This document shows positions 7,699 to 16,646 of a stretch of 64,000 nucleotides of DNA, in pieces. This stretch comes from Geomonas edaphica (lineage in GTDB: Bacteria; Desulfobacterota; Desulfuromonadia; Geobacterales; Geobacteraceae): the NCBI RefSeq assembly GCF_004917075.1, contig NZ_SSYB01000005.1, forward strand, positions 520,634 through 584,633, written 5' to 3'. The stretch's first letter is position 1. Every line of letters starts with the position of its first letter. Both the position numbers and the translations under genes were made by a program. Below the pieces are notes generated by a model. That model was not told the origin of the DNA. It saw only the letters and a program-made list of their open reading frames with translations, and ran no database searches.

Positions 7699-9540
7699 CT
7701 ATACTGCTCCGAATCCTATCCTGCCGGTGGAGCCGTTGCGCTTCATTCGGCTCGCGATTTCCTCTTTGGCGATCTCTATGAGTGTATTGCTGTCGATGAT
7801 TGTGATACCACGGTAGGCAAGTAATCGCACTGCCCTGTCAACTACAAGCCGAATTTCTCCACCGGAAAGTGCCAGGTCTGCAAGTCGTCCAATATCGACA
7901 TCTCCCGCCAACCGCTCCAGGGGGAGATGGCTTCTCCATAGCTCCATACGTAGATTTCTGTCTGGGGCGGGCAGCTCCAATTTAAAGATGAAACGCCGCG
8001 AAAATGCTGCATCGAGCAGGTCCCTTCGGTTTGTTGTGCCGACTATTATTCCTGTGAATTTTTCCAGTCCTTCGAGGAACAGATTCTGGAGATTGTTATT
8101 CATCCTATCGACTGAACTGGTTCCAGCGTCACGAGTACCTAAAAGCTGATCAGCCTCATTGAAAAGCAGTACTGGCGATTTACCCAGTTCCCTCTGAAGG
8201 GTGGCATAATCGTCAAAGACGCGCCGGACATTCTGCTCTGACTCACCCACCCAACAGCTCAATACCCGTGATGCGTCGATCTTGAGAAGTGGCAGACGAA
8301 GTTCAGACGCGATCATCTGTGCCGTTAACGTTTTTCCTGTACCAGGGGGACCAAAGAGCAAAACCGTACTGCCTGTCGGTGAGCCCCATGCTGTCGGAAG
8401 TGATGAGTGCCAACTCCTTCGGATTTCCTGCCCTTGCTGAGACTCACTGAATATAATGGATTGGATGGCTTCCATGACCTTGGGCGGAAGCATGACTGAG
8501 TCCTTTCTGATATTAGGCTCCTCAAGATCGAAGAGAGTATTCTTCCTGACCCGACTTTTCAGTTCCTGTGAGGAGCACAAATCAGATTGTTTGCCGAGAA
8601 GAGCCTTGATGCCTAACTGAGTCAACCTGATGGACTCGCCAAATTCACCACGCGTGCCTTCCACAAGTTTCTTTTCCAACAAAGGGCTTTTCTCGCCGAA
8701 AAGATGTTCCCTCACTTGCTTCCGGCAAATCCGGCCACGGGCAAACAATCCAGTTACATCTGAAGGATCACTGAAGTCGAATTTCAGATTGCCATCCCGC
8801 CTTGCTAATAGTCCACACAGGGCCAAAAGTTGAAGTACACTCAGGTAATACTTTTGCTGAGCTGTAGCAGCTGGAAGGGGGCAAGTTGAAATCTCTACTC
8901 GCTGAACGATCCTTCGGTACCATCCTTCCGGTTGAAGGTTCACCAGATCAACATCGGGATCAGTCACCCGGTACAGGTCGCTCTCGTCGTGAATTATGGC
9001 AAATAAATAGGAGAACACTGCATCAAGGTAACAATCATTGGAGGCGAAGGAACGGCTATAGTCGGGACTTACTCCCATAGCCCGGTGGAAGGTTTCGCCC
9101 AATTCCAAACTTGCTTGGAGATAGCAGAACGGTGGCTGGTCGGTGAATGCTACACCCGGCCTAACGATGACCCTTAGCCACCCTCTTTCTTTCAATTCCG
9201 CAATCCCTTTCAAGTAAACAACCGTGCTTTCCGGATCGTAGACCAACTTGGTGACGATCTCTTCCCCTAATGTGAAAGTGTCATCACCTACCTTCGCACT
9301 CACAATATAGGCAAGTGCTCCTATTGCCGGATCGGAAAGCTTTTTGAGGCAGGAGGGCTTTCCGCGTACAGAACCGATGACTCCCTTGAGCAGTGCTGAT
9401 TCATCATCGTACGTCGGCACGAATTTTTGCCGGCTCTTCTTCTTCTGCCTTACCCATAGCTCCTTCATTTCCTCCTCATGGTTTTCTTTCGCCTGCTCAT
9501 GTCGAGATGCGACACAAATGAGGTACTGGACAAGCTCCAT
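7699..9540 (-). CDS. AAA+ family ATPase
   Basis: A 613-aa protein. The N-terminal 330 residues have no recognised domain. The C-terminal half is an AAA+ module: Walker A GPPGTGKT at 397-404, a Walker B-like segment LLFNEAD at about 459-464 (Asn in place of the first acidic residue, Glu retained), sensor 1 VGTTNRR and an arginine finger region AFSRRFIF. Such NEAD-type ATPases are common on mobile elements, often near recombination or nuclease genes. Here it is the first gene of the leftward module, 205 bp before bet, and diverges from the restriction operon. Substrate unknown; it could be a remodeller or unfoldase. Confidence 0.8.
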   Translation of the reverse strand: MELVQYLICVASRHEQAKENHEEEMKELWVRQKKKSRQKFVPTYDDESALLKGVIGSVRGKPSCLKKLSDPAIGALAYIVSAKVGDDTFTLGEEIVTKLVYDPESTVVYLKGIAELKERGWLRVIVRPGVAFTDQPPFCYLQASLELGETFHRAMGVSPDYSRSFASNDCYLDAVFSYLFAIIHDESDLYRVTDPDVDLVNLQPEGWYRRIVQRVEISTCPLPAATAQQKYYLSVLQLLALCGLLARRDGNLKFDFSDPSDVTGLFARGRICRKQVREHLFGEKSPLLEKKLVEGTRGEFGESIRLTQLGIKALLGKQSDLCSSQELKSRVRKNTLFDLEEPNIRKDSVMLPPKVMEAIQSIIFSESQQGQEIRRSWHSSLPTAWGSPTGSTVLLFGPPGTGKTLTAQMIASELRLPLLKIDASRVLSCWVGESEQNVRRVFDDYATLQRELGKSPVLLFNEADQLLGTRDAGTSSVDRMNNNLQNLFLEGLEKFTGIIVGTTNRRDLLDAAFSRRFIFKLELPAPDRNLRMELWRSHLPLERLAGDVDIGRLADLALSGGEIRLVVDRAVRLLAYRGITIIDSNTLIEIAKEEIASRMKRNGSTGRIGFGAV

Positions 9541-10060
9541 AGGCTCCTCCCTTAAGATGATTGGTGATGCTGGTTTCGTTACGACTAGATGAAATCTGAA
9601 AATGAACGCAGATGGGCACAGTGCATTTCAGCGTTGCACAAAAATTGCTGATCGGAATGGTTGTGAGGAATATACGACCGGTGCGGTCTCGGGGTGAGGA
9701 ATCTGACAACTTTCTGGGGCGTTAGGAGGCTGGGGGGGGGAGTGCCCAATTGATCATCTTGTGTGTACTGTAGCAAAAAAAATCAATAAAGTCAAAAACA
9801 TAGAGTTGGTTTGAGCTTTACAAATTCTGATAACTTTCTTGATAATCAGAATGATGATTGGAAGTTGCATATTAATTAGAATTTGTCGCCATGGGTAAAC
9901 GGTTGACTTTGGAGGGGAAACAGTGTATTAACATTGCGTAATTTCATGTAGTTATGGAGGGTAAAGAGATGGGTTCGGTGCCCTTCAAAGGTCTTGCTCA
10001 TACTTAAGCCGCATTGTCTAGTTACTGCTGACATGTGGCTTTTCTTTTTTGGGAGGGGAA
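9541..10060. other. Divergent intergenic region
   Basis: 520 bp without a credible gene between the AAA+ gene (leftward) and the restriction operon (rightward). It holds a G-run at about 9733, an inverted repeat ATTCTGAT / ATCAGAAT (9824-9831 and 9845-9852) that could be an operator, and the promoter listed separately. Confidence 0.6.
9903..9931 (+). promoter_or_regulatory. Promoter of the restriction operon
   Basis: TTGACT at 9903-9908, exactly 17 bases, then TATTAA at 9926-9931. It would give a leader of about 120 bases before the first gene at 10061. The inverted repeat at 9824-9852 lies about 50 bases upstream of the -35. Confidence 0.6.
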
Positions 10061-11455
10061 ATGTCTATTCTTGATGAGAAGCAGCGTCAAAGAGCTGTCG
10101 AAGTTATGGAAGAATACTTACATGCCCCTGCAGGTATCGGTGGTTACGCCGGTGGTAAAACACCAGTGGAAGACGATGCTGAATTAGATGCAAAGCGTGT
10201 AGAGGTAATTCAGACTCTGCTGCATCCTCTTCTCTCAAGCTTCCTCGATGGACAAATCTCGGTTCAGGATTTTAAGTCTAAAGTAGACAGCATTAACAAA
10301 AAAAATGAGCTGTGGGGTTTCAAGGGCATAAAAGGGCAAATGTTTTTCAATATGGTTGTAAACGTAGCTGCAGATGATCTAGAAGAATGTAAACAGGAAA
10401 TGATCAGTGCGCTCGCTGCTCCAGACAATGATACGCTTGCATCAAGTCGGATTAAAACATTTGCTAGCTATGTGAAACGCTTAGGCGAGGCATGGGTCAG
10501 TGCTGGTAATACAAAATATGGGGCACCTAAGATCGGTAGCATTCCATTTTTTCTTTCCTATTTCTGGCAGGTTCAAAATCGTCAATTATGGCCTACGTAC
10601 TACACCACAAGTGTCCAGGCTTTAACCGATTTGAATCTTTGGCAGCCGACTGACGATATTGCTTCAGACTATGTTGCATTCAAAAAACTGCATGAGGAAC
10701 TAGCTGAACTTTTTTCAGATAAATCAGGCTCCTTGTTCGACTTGTACCGGGTTGAGCATGTGTTATGGTACAAAGGTAATCTGAATAAAGCAGTTATTGC
10801 CAAACCCGCTATTCCTGTTCCCGCTGCACAGGATGATGCACGACCCTCTCCCCCACCCAATCTTGAAACGTTACCTGATAGTTACCTTCCTCCCATTATT
10901 TCAGTTCTCCCCGCAATGTCACGTAACGAGCCAGCAATGATAGAGGCGGCCGGTCGGTCGGGCATATCTTTAGATAGGGCTTTTGAGAAATATATAAATG
11001 CTGCTTTTTCTATCTTGGGGTATGAAACGAAGCTACTCGGACAGGGAAGCGGTCGAGTCCCCGACGGCCTTGCATACGCGGATGATTATAATTATGCCAT
11101 CATTTGGGATGGAAAGATTAGAGCTGATGGCTACAAAATTGGGACTGATGATCGGACTATTAAAGATTACATTACGACCCAAAGCAGAGAAATGAAGAGG
11201 AAAAGGACCTATAGGAATATTTATTACTTTGTAATTTCAAGCTGTTTTGCTGATGATTACGATGATCTTGTTCGATCAATAAAAATGGATACCGATGTGA
11301 ATGAAGTAATTTTTCTTGAGATTGAAGCGCTAGTAGCAATGGTTGAGGCAAAACTCAGAGACCCTTTACAAATTACAATCGGTCCAGATGCGTTGCAGAG
11401 GCTTTTTAGTTGTAGCGGTATTTTGACATCGAGAAATGTCCAAGACATGCTGTAG
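10061..11455 (+). CDS. Restriction endonuclease with FokI-like cleavage domain
   Basis: A 464-aa protein. The C-terminal 150 residues match the FokI nuclease fold: RVPDG with Asp335, then IIWDGK with Asp350 and Lys352, followed by a DGYKIG segment that parallels FokI SGGYNL; these correspond to FokI Asp450, Asp467 and Lys469. The N-terminal 250 residues are probably the DNA-recognition part but match no family I know, and a Pro-rich linker (248-285) joins the two. ATG 10061 follows GGGAGGGG; an upstream in-frame TTG is less likely. It leads an operon with mod, res and an OLD nuclease. It may be an extra cleavage subunit of that system. Confidence 0.75.
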   Translation: MSILDEKQRQRAVEVMEEYLHAPAGIGGYAGGKTPVEDDAELDAKRVEVIQTLLHPLLSSFLDGQISVQDFKSKVDSINKKNELWGFKGIKGQMFFNMVVNVAADDLEECKQEMISALAAPDNDTLASSRIKTFASYVKRLGEAWVSAGNTKYGAPKIGSIPFFLSYFWQVQNRQLWPTYYTTSVQALTDLNLWQPTDDIASDYVAFKKLHEELAELFSDKSGSLFDLYRVEHVLWYKGNLNKAVIAKPAIPVPAAQDDARPSPPPNLETLPDSYLPPIISVLPAMSRNEPAMIEAAGRSGISLDRAFEKYINAAFSILGYETKLLGQGSGRVPDGLAYADDYNYAIIWDGKIRADGYKIGTDDRTIKDYITTQSREMKRKRTYRNIYYFVISSCFADDYDDLVRSIKMDTDVNEVIFLEIEALVAMVEAKLRDPLQITIGPDALQRLFSCSGILTSRNVQDML

Positions 11456-11500
11456 ATGATGAAAAAATTATGGTTGCTTAAACAGGTGAGAGCTTAGGCT

Positions 11501-13981
11501 ATGTCCCAAATAACTGAAAATGAACGTATGGAATTAATTCGTCTACTGCAGGCAGGGGAGGCGATACCTGCGCATTGGCGCGCAAAGCTATTCCCCAGTG
11601 GGATGCAGAGCGTAGAGATAGGTAAGGAGTACCGCCTGGAATATGCCGGGAAGATGAAGCGTGAGCAGGTTCTGGCGGAGACTCCTGCGGCGCCGTGGCA
11701 GCTGGTTAGGCATTTTGCCGAGGAGCGGCCACATGGTGACGGATGGCGTAATCTGCTTGTCTGGGGAGACAATCTCCTGGCGTTACGCGAACTCCTTGCC
11801 GACCAGCAAGGTCCAGATCGTTTCGGTACACGAGAGAAGATCAAGCTTATCTATATTGATCCCCCGTTTGCCACCAAGCAAGATTTTATGAAGGATAAGG
11901 AGAAGGCGTATCGGGACAAGGTTCTCGGGGCACAGTTCATAGAATTTTTGCGCCGTAGGCTCATCTTGTTAAAAGAAATACTTGCATCTGACGGAAGTAT
12001 TTATGTTCATCTTGATACAAAAAAGAGCCATTACTTGAAGGCTATTCTTGATGAGGTTTTTGGAGAGGAAAACTTTAAGAACGAAATTGTCTGGAAAAGA
12101 ACGAGTGCCAGAAGTGACGCAGTCTCCTGGGGGCCGATACACGATACCATTTTATTTTACAGTAAGTCAGAAAGTTACATCTGGAACAAATGTTTTCAGG
12201 ATTATGATGCTAAGTACCTCAAATCGAAGTATACCGGCTATGACGAGCGAGGAAGGTACACAACTGACAATCTTACTGCTGCAGGATTAAGGAATGGATT
12301 TTCTGGTAAACCTTGGCGGGGACTTGATCCAGCTGAGTTTGGCGGACACTGGAAAGTTAATCGCGCGGCTGTAGAAGCATTAGTTGGACATGAAGTTGCT
12401 GCTTCAATGAACACTCAACAAAAATTGGATCTGTTGGATGCCAATGGCTATATCTACTGGCCTGCTAAGACAAAGGCTGGCGAAACTGGGCGTCCTCGAT
12501 TCAAAAAATATCTTGGTGCTGGTGTAGCAATTCAAGACATCATAACTGACATTTCACCGGTTAATTCACAGGCTGAGGAGCGTGTTGACTACCCTACTCA
12601 AAAACCAGAAGACCTCCTCGAACGAATCCTTAAAGCTTCATCGAACGAAGGAGACATTGTCCTCGACTGTTTTTCAGGTAGTGGGACAACTATAGCTGCA
12701 GCTGAAAAAACTGGTCGTAGATGGATAGCAATGGACTGCGGAAAGCTGGCAGTTTACACATTACAGAAGCGGCTATTTTCACTTACTACTACTATAGGAT
12801 CAGCAAAAAAAGATGAACGTCTAGAAACAGAGCGCCTTGGAGAGTGGGATGAGCATGTTAAGAAAAATGCCACTCTTCTCCTTATCACTGAAAAAGCCAG
12901 AAAAGGCGAATGTAACATTACGCTGGACCTGCTGCACGATCTTACAGCTCTGATCGACAAGCATGATCTGCTCAAGAAAGGCACTCCGCTCTCAATCGCC
13001 TGTCCAGAAGCAAACCTGTGCATTCTGCCGGACCGGATGGATGACATAGAACCGGGTGACGGCCCCGGCGAGAAGCGCATCACCGTGGATGGGAGAGAGT
13101 TCCGAATTTCTTTGATTGCGCCGAAAGAAAAGCCGGAGCGTGAAAAGCCCCTATCACCCAAGGAATTTGCCCTGTATCGCGCAGGACTATATGACATGGG
13201 GGCGCTGCGAGGGATGCCATGGCAGGAGTACAGGCCATTTGTTCTTAAGCTTTTCGGTGTGCGCGAAGAGGCACACCACCGCTATGGCATTGAATTGGAC
13301 GGCTATATCGGTACCCACTCCACATTGGTTTGGAACTATCCGGATCACCCCACGCTGACGCTTGACTACGGCTTTGTGAGCAATCTACATCAGAATCTGC
13401 GTGGGAAGGTAGGAGAACGGTTCTATATAATTGCTCCAACAGTGGCAATGGACTTTGCCGAGGATGAGATTGCACATGGTGGCGCGGTCTATGTCTTTCT
13501 TAAAGTTCCGATCTCCATCATTCTGCGCCTAATTCAAGAGCATGAGCCTGGCGCACTTAAACAGCCGGTGCGTGAGGCGGATGTGAATGAGGTCATCGAC
13601 GCCATCGGTTTTGATTTTATTTCTCAGCCGGTAGTTAAGTACAAGGCTCGTAGCAATCAGAAAGGGCTTCTTCCTGAATTGTTGGTGGAGGTGAGCGAGT
13701 TCCGATCCAAGACACTGACAACTGATCCAGAGGATTTTGCGAATTTCGAGACGTTTTCGATGGCCATGGTTGATCTCAACTATGACGGTGATGTCTTCCG
13801 CCTCGATCGTGTCTTCTGGGGTGAAGACTTGCTAAAGGCTGCGGGTGGTTTGGAAAAGGCTAAAACACTTGAAATTTGTATCCCAGAACAGGAGTTCAAG
13901 GGGGGTAAGATGATGGTTATTCTCTGCGACCGCTACGGGAATGAGAAGACGCTCGTTTTTGGAAAAGGGGACTTTAAATGA
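11501..13981 (+). CDS. mod: Type III restriction-modification DNA methyltransferase (Mod-like)
   Basis: An 826-aa N6-adenine or N4-cytosine methyltransferase of the beta class, since the catalytic motif IV (YIDPPF, 118-123) precedes YPTQKP (364-369) and the AdoMet motif I FSGSGTT (391-397). The central part (200-350) would hold the target-recognition domain. The C-terminal 400 residues are longer than in a minimal Mod and may contact the helicase subunit. The stop overlaps the start of the res gene by 4 bases (ATGA), which points to a coupled complex. It would both modify host sites and give the complex its sequence specificity. Confidence 0.88.
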   Translation: MSQITENERMELIRLLQAGEAIPAHWRAKLFPSGMQSVEIGKEYRLEYAGKMKREQVLAETPAAPWQLVRHFAEERPHGDGWRNLLVWGDNLLALRELLADQQGPDRFGTREKIKLIYIDPPFATKQDFMKDKEKAYRDKVLGAQFIEFLRRRLILLKEILASDGSIYVHLDTKKSHYLKAILDEVFGEENFKNEIVWKRTSARSDAVSWGPIHDTILFYSKSESYIWNKCFQDYDAKYLKSKYTGYDERGRYTTDNLTAAGLRNGFSGKPWRGLDPAEFGGHWKVNRAAVEALVGHEVAASMNTQQKLDLLDANGYIYWPAKTKAGETGRPRFKKYLGAGVAIQDIITDISPVNSQAEERVDYPTQKPEDLLERILKASSNEGDIVLDCFSGSGTTIAAAEKTGRRWIAMDCGKLAVYTLQKRLFSLTTTIGSAKKDERLETERLGEWDEHVKKNATLLLITEKARKGECNITLDLLHDLTALIDKHDLLKKGTPLSIACPEANLCILPDRMDDIEPGDGPGEKRITVDGREFRISLIAPKEKPEREKPLSPKEFALYRAGLYDMGALRGMPWQEYRPFVLKLFGVREEAHHRYGIELDGYIGTHSTLVWNYPDHPTLTLDYGFVSNLHQNLRGKVGERFYIIAPTVAMDFAEDEIAHGGAVYVFLKVPISIILRLIQEHEPGALKQPVREADVNEVIDAIGFDFISQPVVKYKARSNQKGLLPELLVEVSEFRSKTLTTDPEDFANFETFSMAMVDLNYDGDVFRLDRVFWGEDLLKAAGGLEKAKTLEICIPEQEFKGGKMMVILCDRYGNEKTLVFGKGDFK

Positions 13982-16581
13982 GCGTACAATTCCGCATCAG
14001 CGATCAGGTCCTCCGTGTTGAAGATGCCAGTGATGCTACCGAAGCGATAGTGCATAAATACGATGCTTTTCTGAATCTTTTGCATACCGGCAATCATGCC
14101 TTTCTGCGCGACGCCGCGCGACAGACGCTCCGCTTTCTCGTTTCTGCAAAGTACCCCGACTTAGAGCGGCTGGCACGGGAGAACTGGAACAGCAGACCAG
14201 TGTTGGCTCCGCGACATGACGATAGCATTGATGTCTTTTTAGGTAAGATGCCATTGCGTGACCGGAAATCGGCTACTCTTGACATCGCCACCGGTGGTGG
14301 AAAGAGCTTCCTCATGTATGGTATAGCAGCCATTGCCCTGGCCGAGGGGTTGGTGGATCGAGTGCTGGTGCTGTGTCCATCCTTGACCATCGAGGATGGC
14401 TTGCTTGAGAAATTCAATGCATTATCCAGCAATCCACAGCTAGCGGAAATTATGAAATCCCTAGGTGCTGTGGTAGCGATTCCTGGAGTTAAGCGAGGGA
14501 ATGAAACGATACAGCCTGGAGACATTTGCATTGAAAACATTCACGCAGTTTATACCAATGCTGGTTCTTCCATTGCCGACAGCTTCAAGGGGCGCGGGGG
14601 GCGTACGCTGGTGTTGAACGATGAGGCGCACCACCTGTTCAGCCCAGACGACAGTGACGAAGCGTCCATGAAGAAGTGGCTGCAGTTTTTGGTAAACCCT
14701 GAGTATGGTTTTCGATACTTGATCCACGCCACCGGCACTGCTTACACTGGTAATGAATATTTCCCTGATGTTATCTACCGGTTCGGGCTGAAACAGGCAG
14801 TTGAGGCGAAAGTCGTCAAAAAGCCCGATTATATTCTTGAAGAAACCTACAAAAGACAGAGCTGGGAAAAAATCTATTCAGTTCATCAACAGAATTGGAA
14901 GGAGTACGGCACTAAGGTTCGGCCACTTACGATTGTTGTCACCAAGGACATCGCGGAGTGTGTGGAGCAGTGGAAACTCTTGGTTGATTTCCTGGTAAAA
15001 AAGGAAAAGATCAGCCGCATGGAGGCAGAGCAAAAGGCAATTTGGGTTACTTCTGGCATACCCACTGCCAAAGCTGCCAAAGATCGCGTTGCTGCTGCAT
15101 ATTGCCCACGAGATGGGAAAGATTCCCCTGACAAGCGTCGCAAGGAAAATCTGACCGCACTGAAAAGCGTTGACAACCAGTCTAGCCCAGTGGAGTGGAT
15201 CGTTTCAGTTAGCATGCTCACGGAGGGCTGGGACGTAAAAAATGTCTTTCAAATCGTTCCACATGATTCACGAGCATTTGGCTCTAAACTTTTGATTGCG
15301 CAGGTGCTGGGACGTGGCTTGCGGGTGCCACCGTCACTAGACGTACTTCCGCTGGTTAAAGTCACGAACCACGAAGCCTGGTCGAGCGAAATCGGAAATT
15401 TGTTGAAGGATGTGCTGGAAGTGGAAAGTACACTTTCTTGGGGCTACGACAGCCGAAGGGATGAGTTTGTCTTTCCCCTTTACAACCTCAGTTATGAACT
15501 GGTGGATCAGACAGTCGAGACGAAGAAGCAAAAGGCGATCGATATTAAGCTGGAGCTGAAGCCGCAAAGCCGCATGAGTACGGAGTATTCGACCTTTTCT
15601 GAAAGCGGTAAACTTGCTATTGAAATGCTGCATGAGGACATCCAGGAGGTTGAATATGCTGTCTGCATGCTGCATGACTTCATTGCTGACAAAGACAAGA
15701 AGTTGGGGGAGAAGTGGCCAAAGAGTAGAATAAGAAAACTGATTGTGGAAGCACTGCAGGCCGGAGGATATGACCATACCTTTTTAAGCAAGGAAAATCT
15801 TTCACTGGTGCAGCAGGCATTTGGCCCGCTTTTCCGAGATGTGGATAGGGAACATCCGCGTAAGACTCAAAAGGCAAAAGATCAGATCGTTGCCGTTGAC
15901 TACCGGACCTCAATACGACAGTCATTTTCCGAAAGTCGGGTCAAAGAAAGTGGTGCGGTGTACCATGTAAATGGGGATGATAAACCTTTTAACAAGGATG
16001 AAACTCCCTTGTGGGATCAGTACTGCAAATGGCGTAAGATTGCAGAGATCGATGAGAGTTCCCTCCATGACGACGCTCAAGCTATCATCAAACGCCTTCA
16101 TAAGGTTGACGCTACGAGATTCAAGACCCCCACAAATGTACTCTATGCCAGCCATAAGCCAGAACGGCAATTCAGCGATCTCCTGTTCGAGAACAGTGCT
16201 CTGATAGAGTCCTTCATCAAGCCGCCTGATCGAGGATGCTACTCTTTTCCATACTCCTACAAGCCAGCCAAAACGGGCAAGACCCACACTGTTAATGAGT
16301 TCTTCAATCCAGACTTCTTCATTCGCCTAAAAGACTCCCACGATGTACTGGTGGTGGAGATTAAGCAGGATGGCGACGACAATAACCGGAACAAGGCCAA
16401 GTTCCGAGACGCGAAAGTGCATTTTAAAAGGCTGAATGAGGTGCTGCAAGAAGCCGCTGAGTTGTGGCGTTATCATTTTTACTTCCTCTCGCCAGAAGAT
16501 TATACAGGGTTTTTCGACCGGATTCGCGAGGGGAAATTTGATGGATGGAAATCCTCTTTAATGCAGGAATTAACAAAATAG
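13978..16581 (+). CDS. res: Type III restriction enzyme Res-like helicase-nuclease
   Basis: An 867-aa SF2 helicase. Walker A is ATGGGKS (104-110), motif II is DEAH (215-218), motif III HATGTAY follows, and motif VI appears as QVLGRGLRVP. The C-terminus carries a PD-(D/E)XK nuclease: FNPDFF, then VVEIKQDG with Glu794 and Lys796, as in type III Res subunits. It overlaps mod by 4 bases. The complex should translocate or diffuse on DNA with unmethylated sites and cut. A second nuclease (10061-11455) in the same operon makes this system unusual. Confidence 0.9.
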   Translation: MSVQFRISDQVLRVEDASDATEAIVHKYDAFLNLLHTGNHAFLRDAARQTLRFLVSAKYPDLERLARENWNSRPVLAPRHDDSIDVFLGKMPLRDRKSATLDIATGGGKSFLMYGIAAIALAEGLVDRVLVLCPSLTIEDGLLEKFNALSSNPQLAEIMKSLGAVVAIPGVKRGNETIQPGDICIENIHAVYTNAGSSIADSFKGRGGRTLVLNDEAHHLFSPDDSDEASMKKWLQFLVNPEYGFRYLIHATGTAYTGNEYFPDVIYRFGLKQAVEAKVVKKPDYILEETYKRQSWEKIYSVHQQNWKEYGTKVRPLTIVVTKDIAECVEQWKLLVDFLVKKEKISRMEAEQKAIWVTSGIPTAKAAKDRVAAAYCPRDGKDSPDKRRKENLTALKSVDNQSSPVEWIVSVSMLTEGWDVKNVFQIVPHDSRAFGSKLLIAQVLGRGLRVPPSLDVLPLVKVTNHEAWSSEIGNLLKDVLEVESTLSWGYDSRRDEFVFPLYNLSYELVDQTVETKKQKAIDIKLELKPQSRMSTEYSTFSESGKLAIEMLHEDIQEVEYAVCMLHDFIADKDKKLGEKWPKSRIRKLIVEALQAGGYDHTFLSKENLSLVQQAFGPLFRDVDREHPRKTQKAKDQIVAVDYRTSIRQSFSESRVKESGAVYHVNGDDKPFNKDETPLWDQYCKWRKIAEIDESSLHDDAQAIIKRLHKVDATRFKTPTNVLYASHKPERQFSDLLFENSALIESFIKPPDRGCYSFPYSYKPAKTGKTHTVNEFFNPDFFIRLKDSHDVLVVEIKQDGDDNNRNKAKFRDAKVHFKRLNEVLQEAAELWRYHFYFLSPEDYTGFFDRIREGKFDGWKSSLMQELTK

Positions 16582-16646
16582 AATTGTTGCATTGGGTAGA
16601 CCAATGTGATTGTCTTTTTAATGCGAATATATTGGGGGAAGAAATA

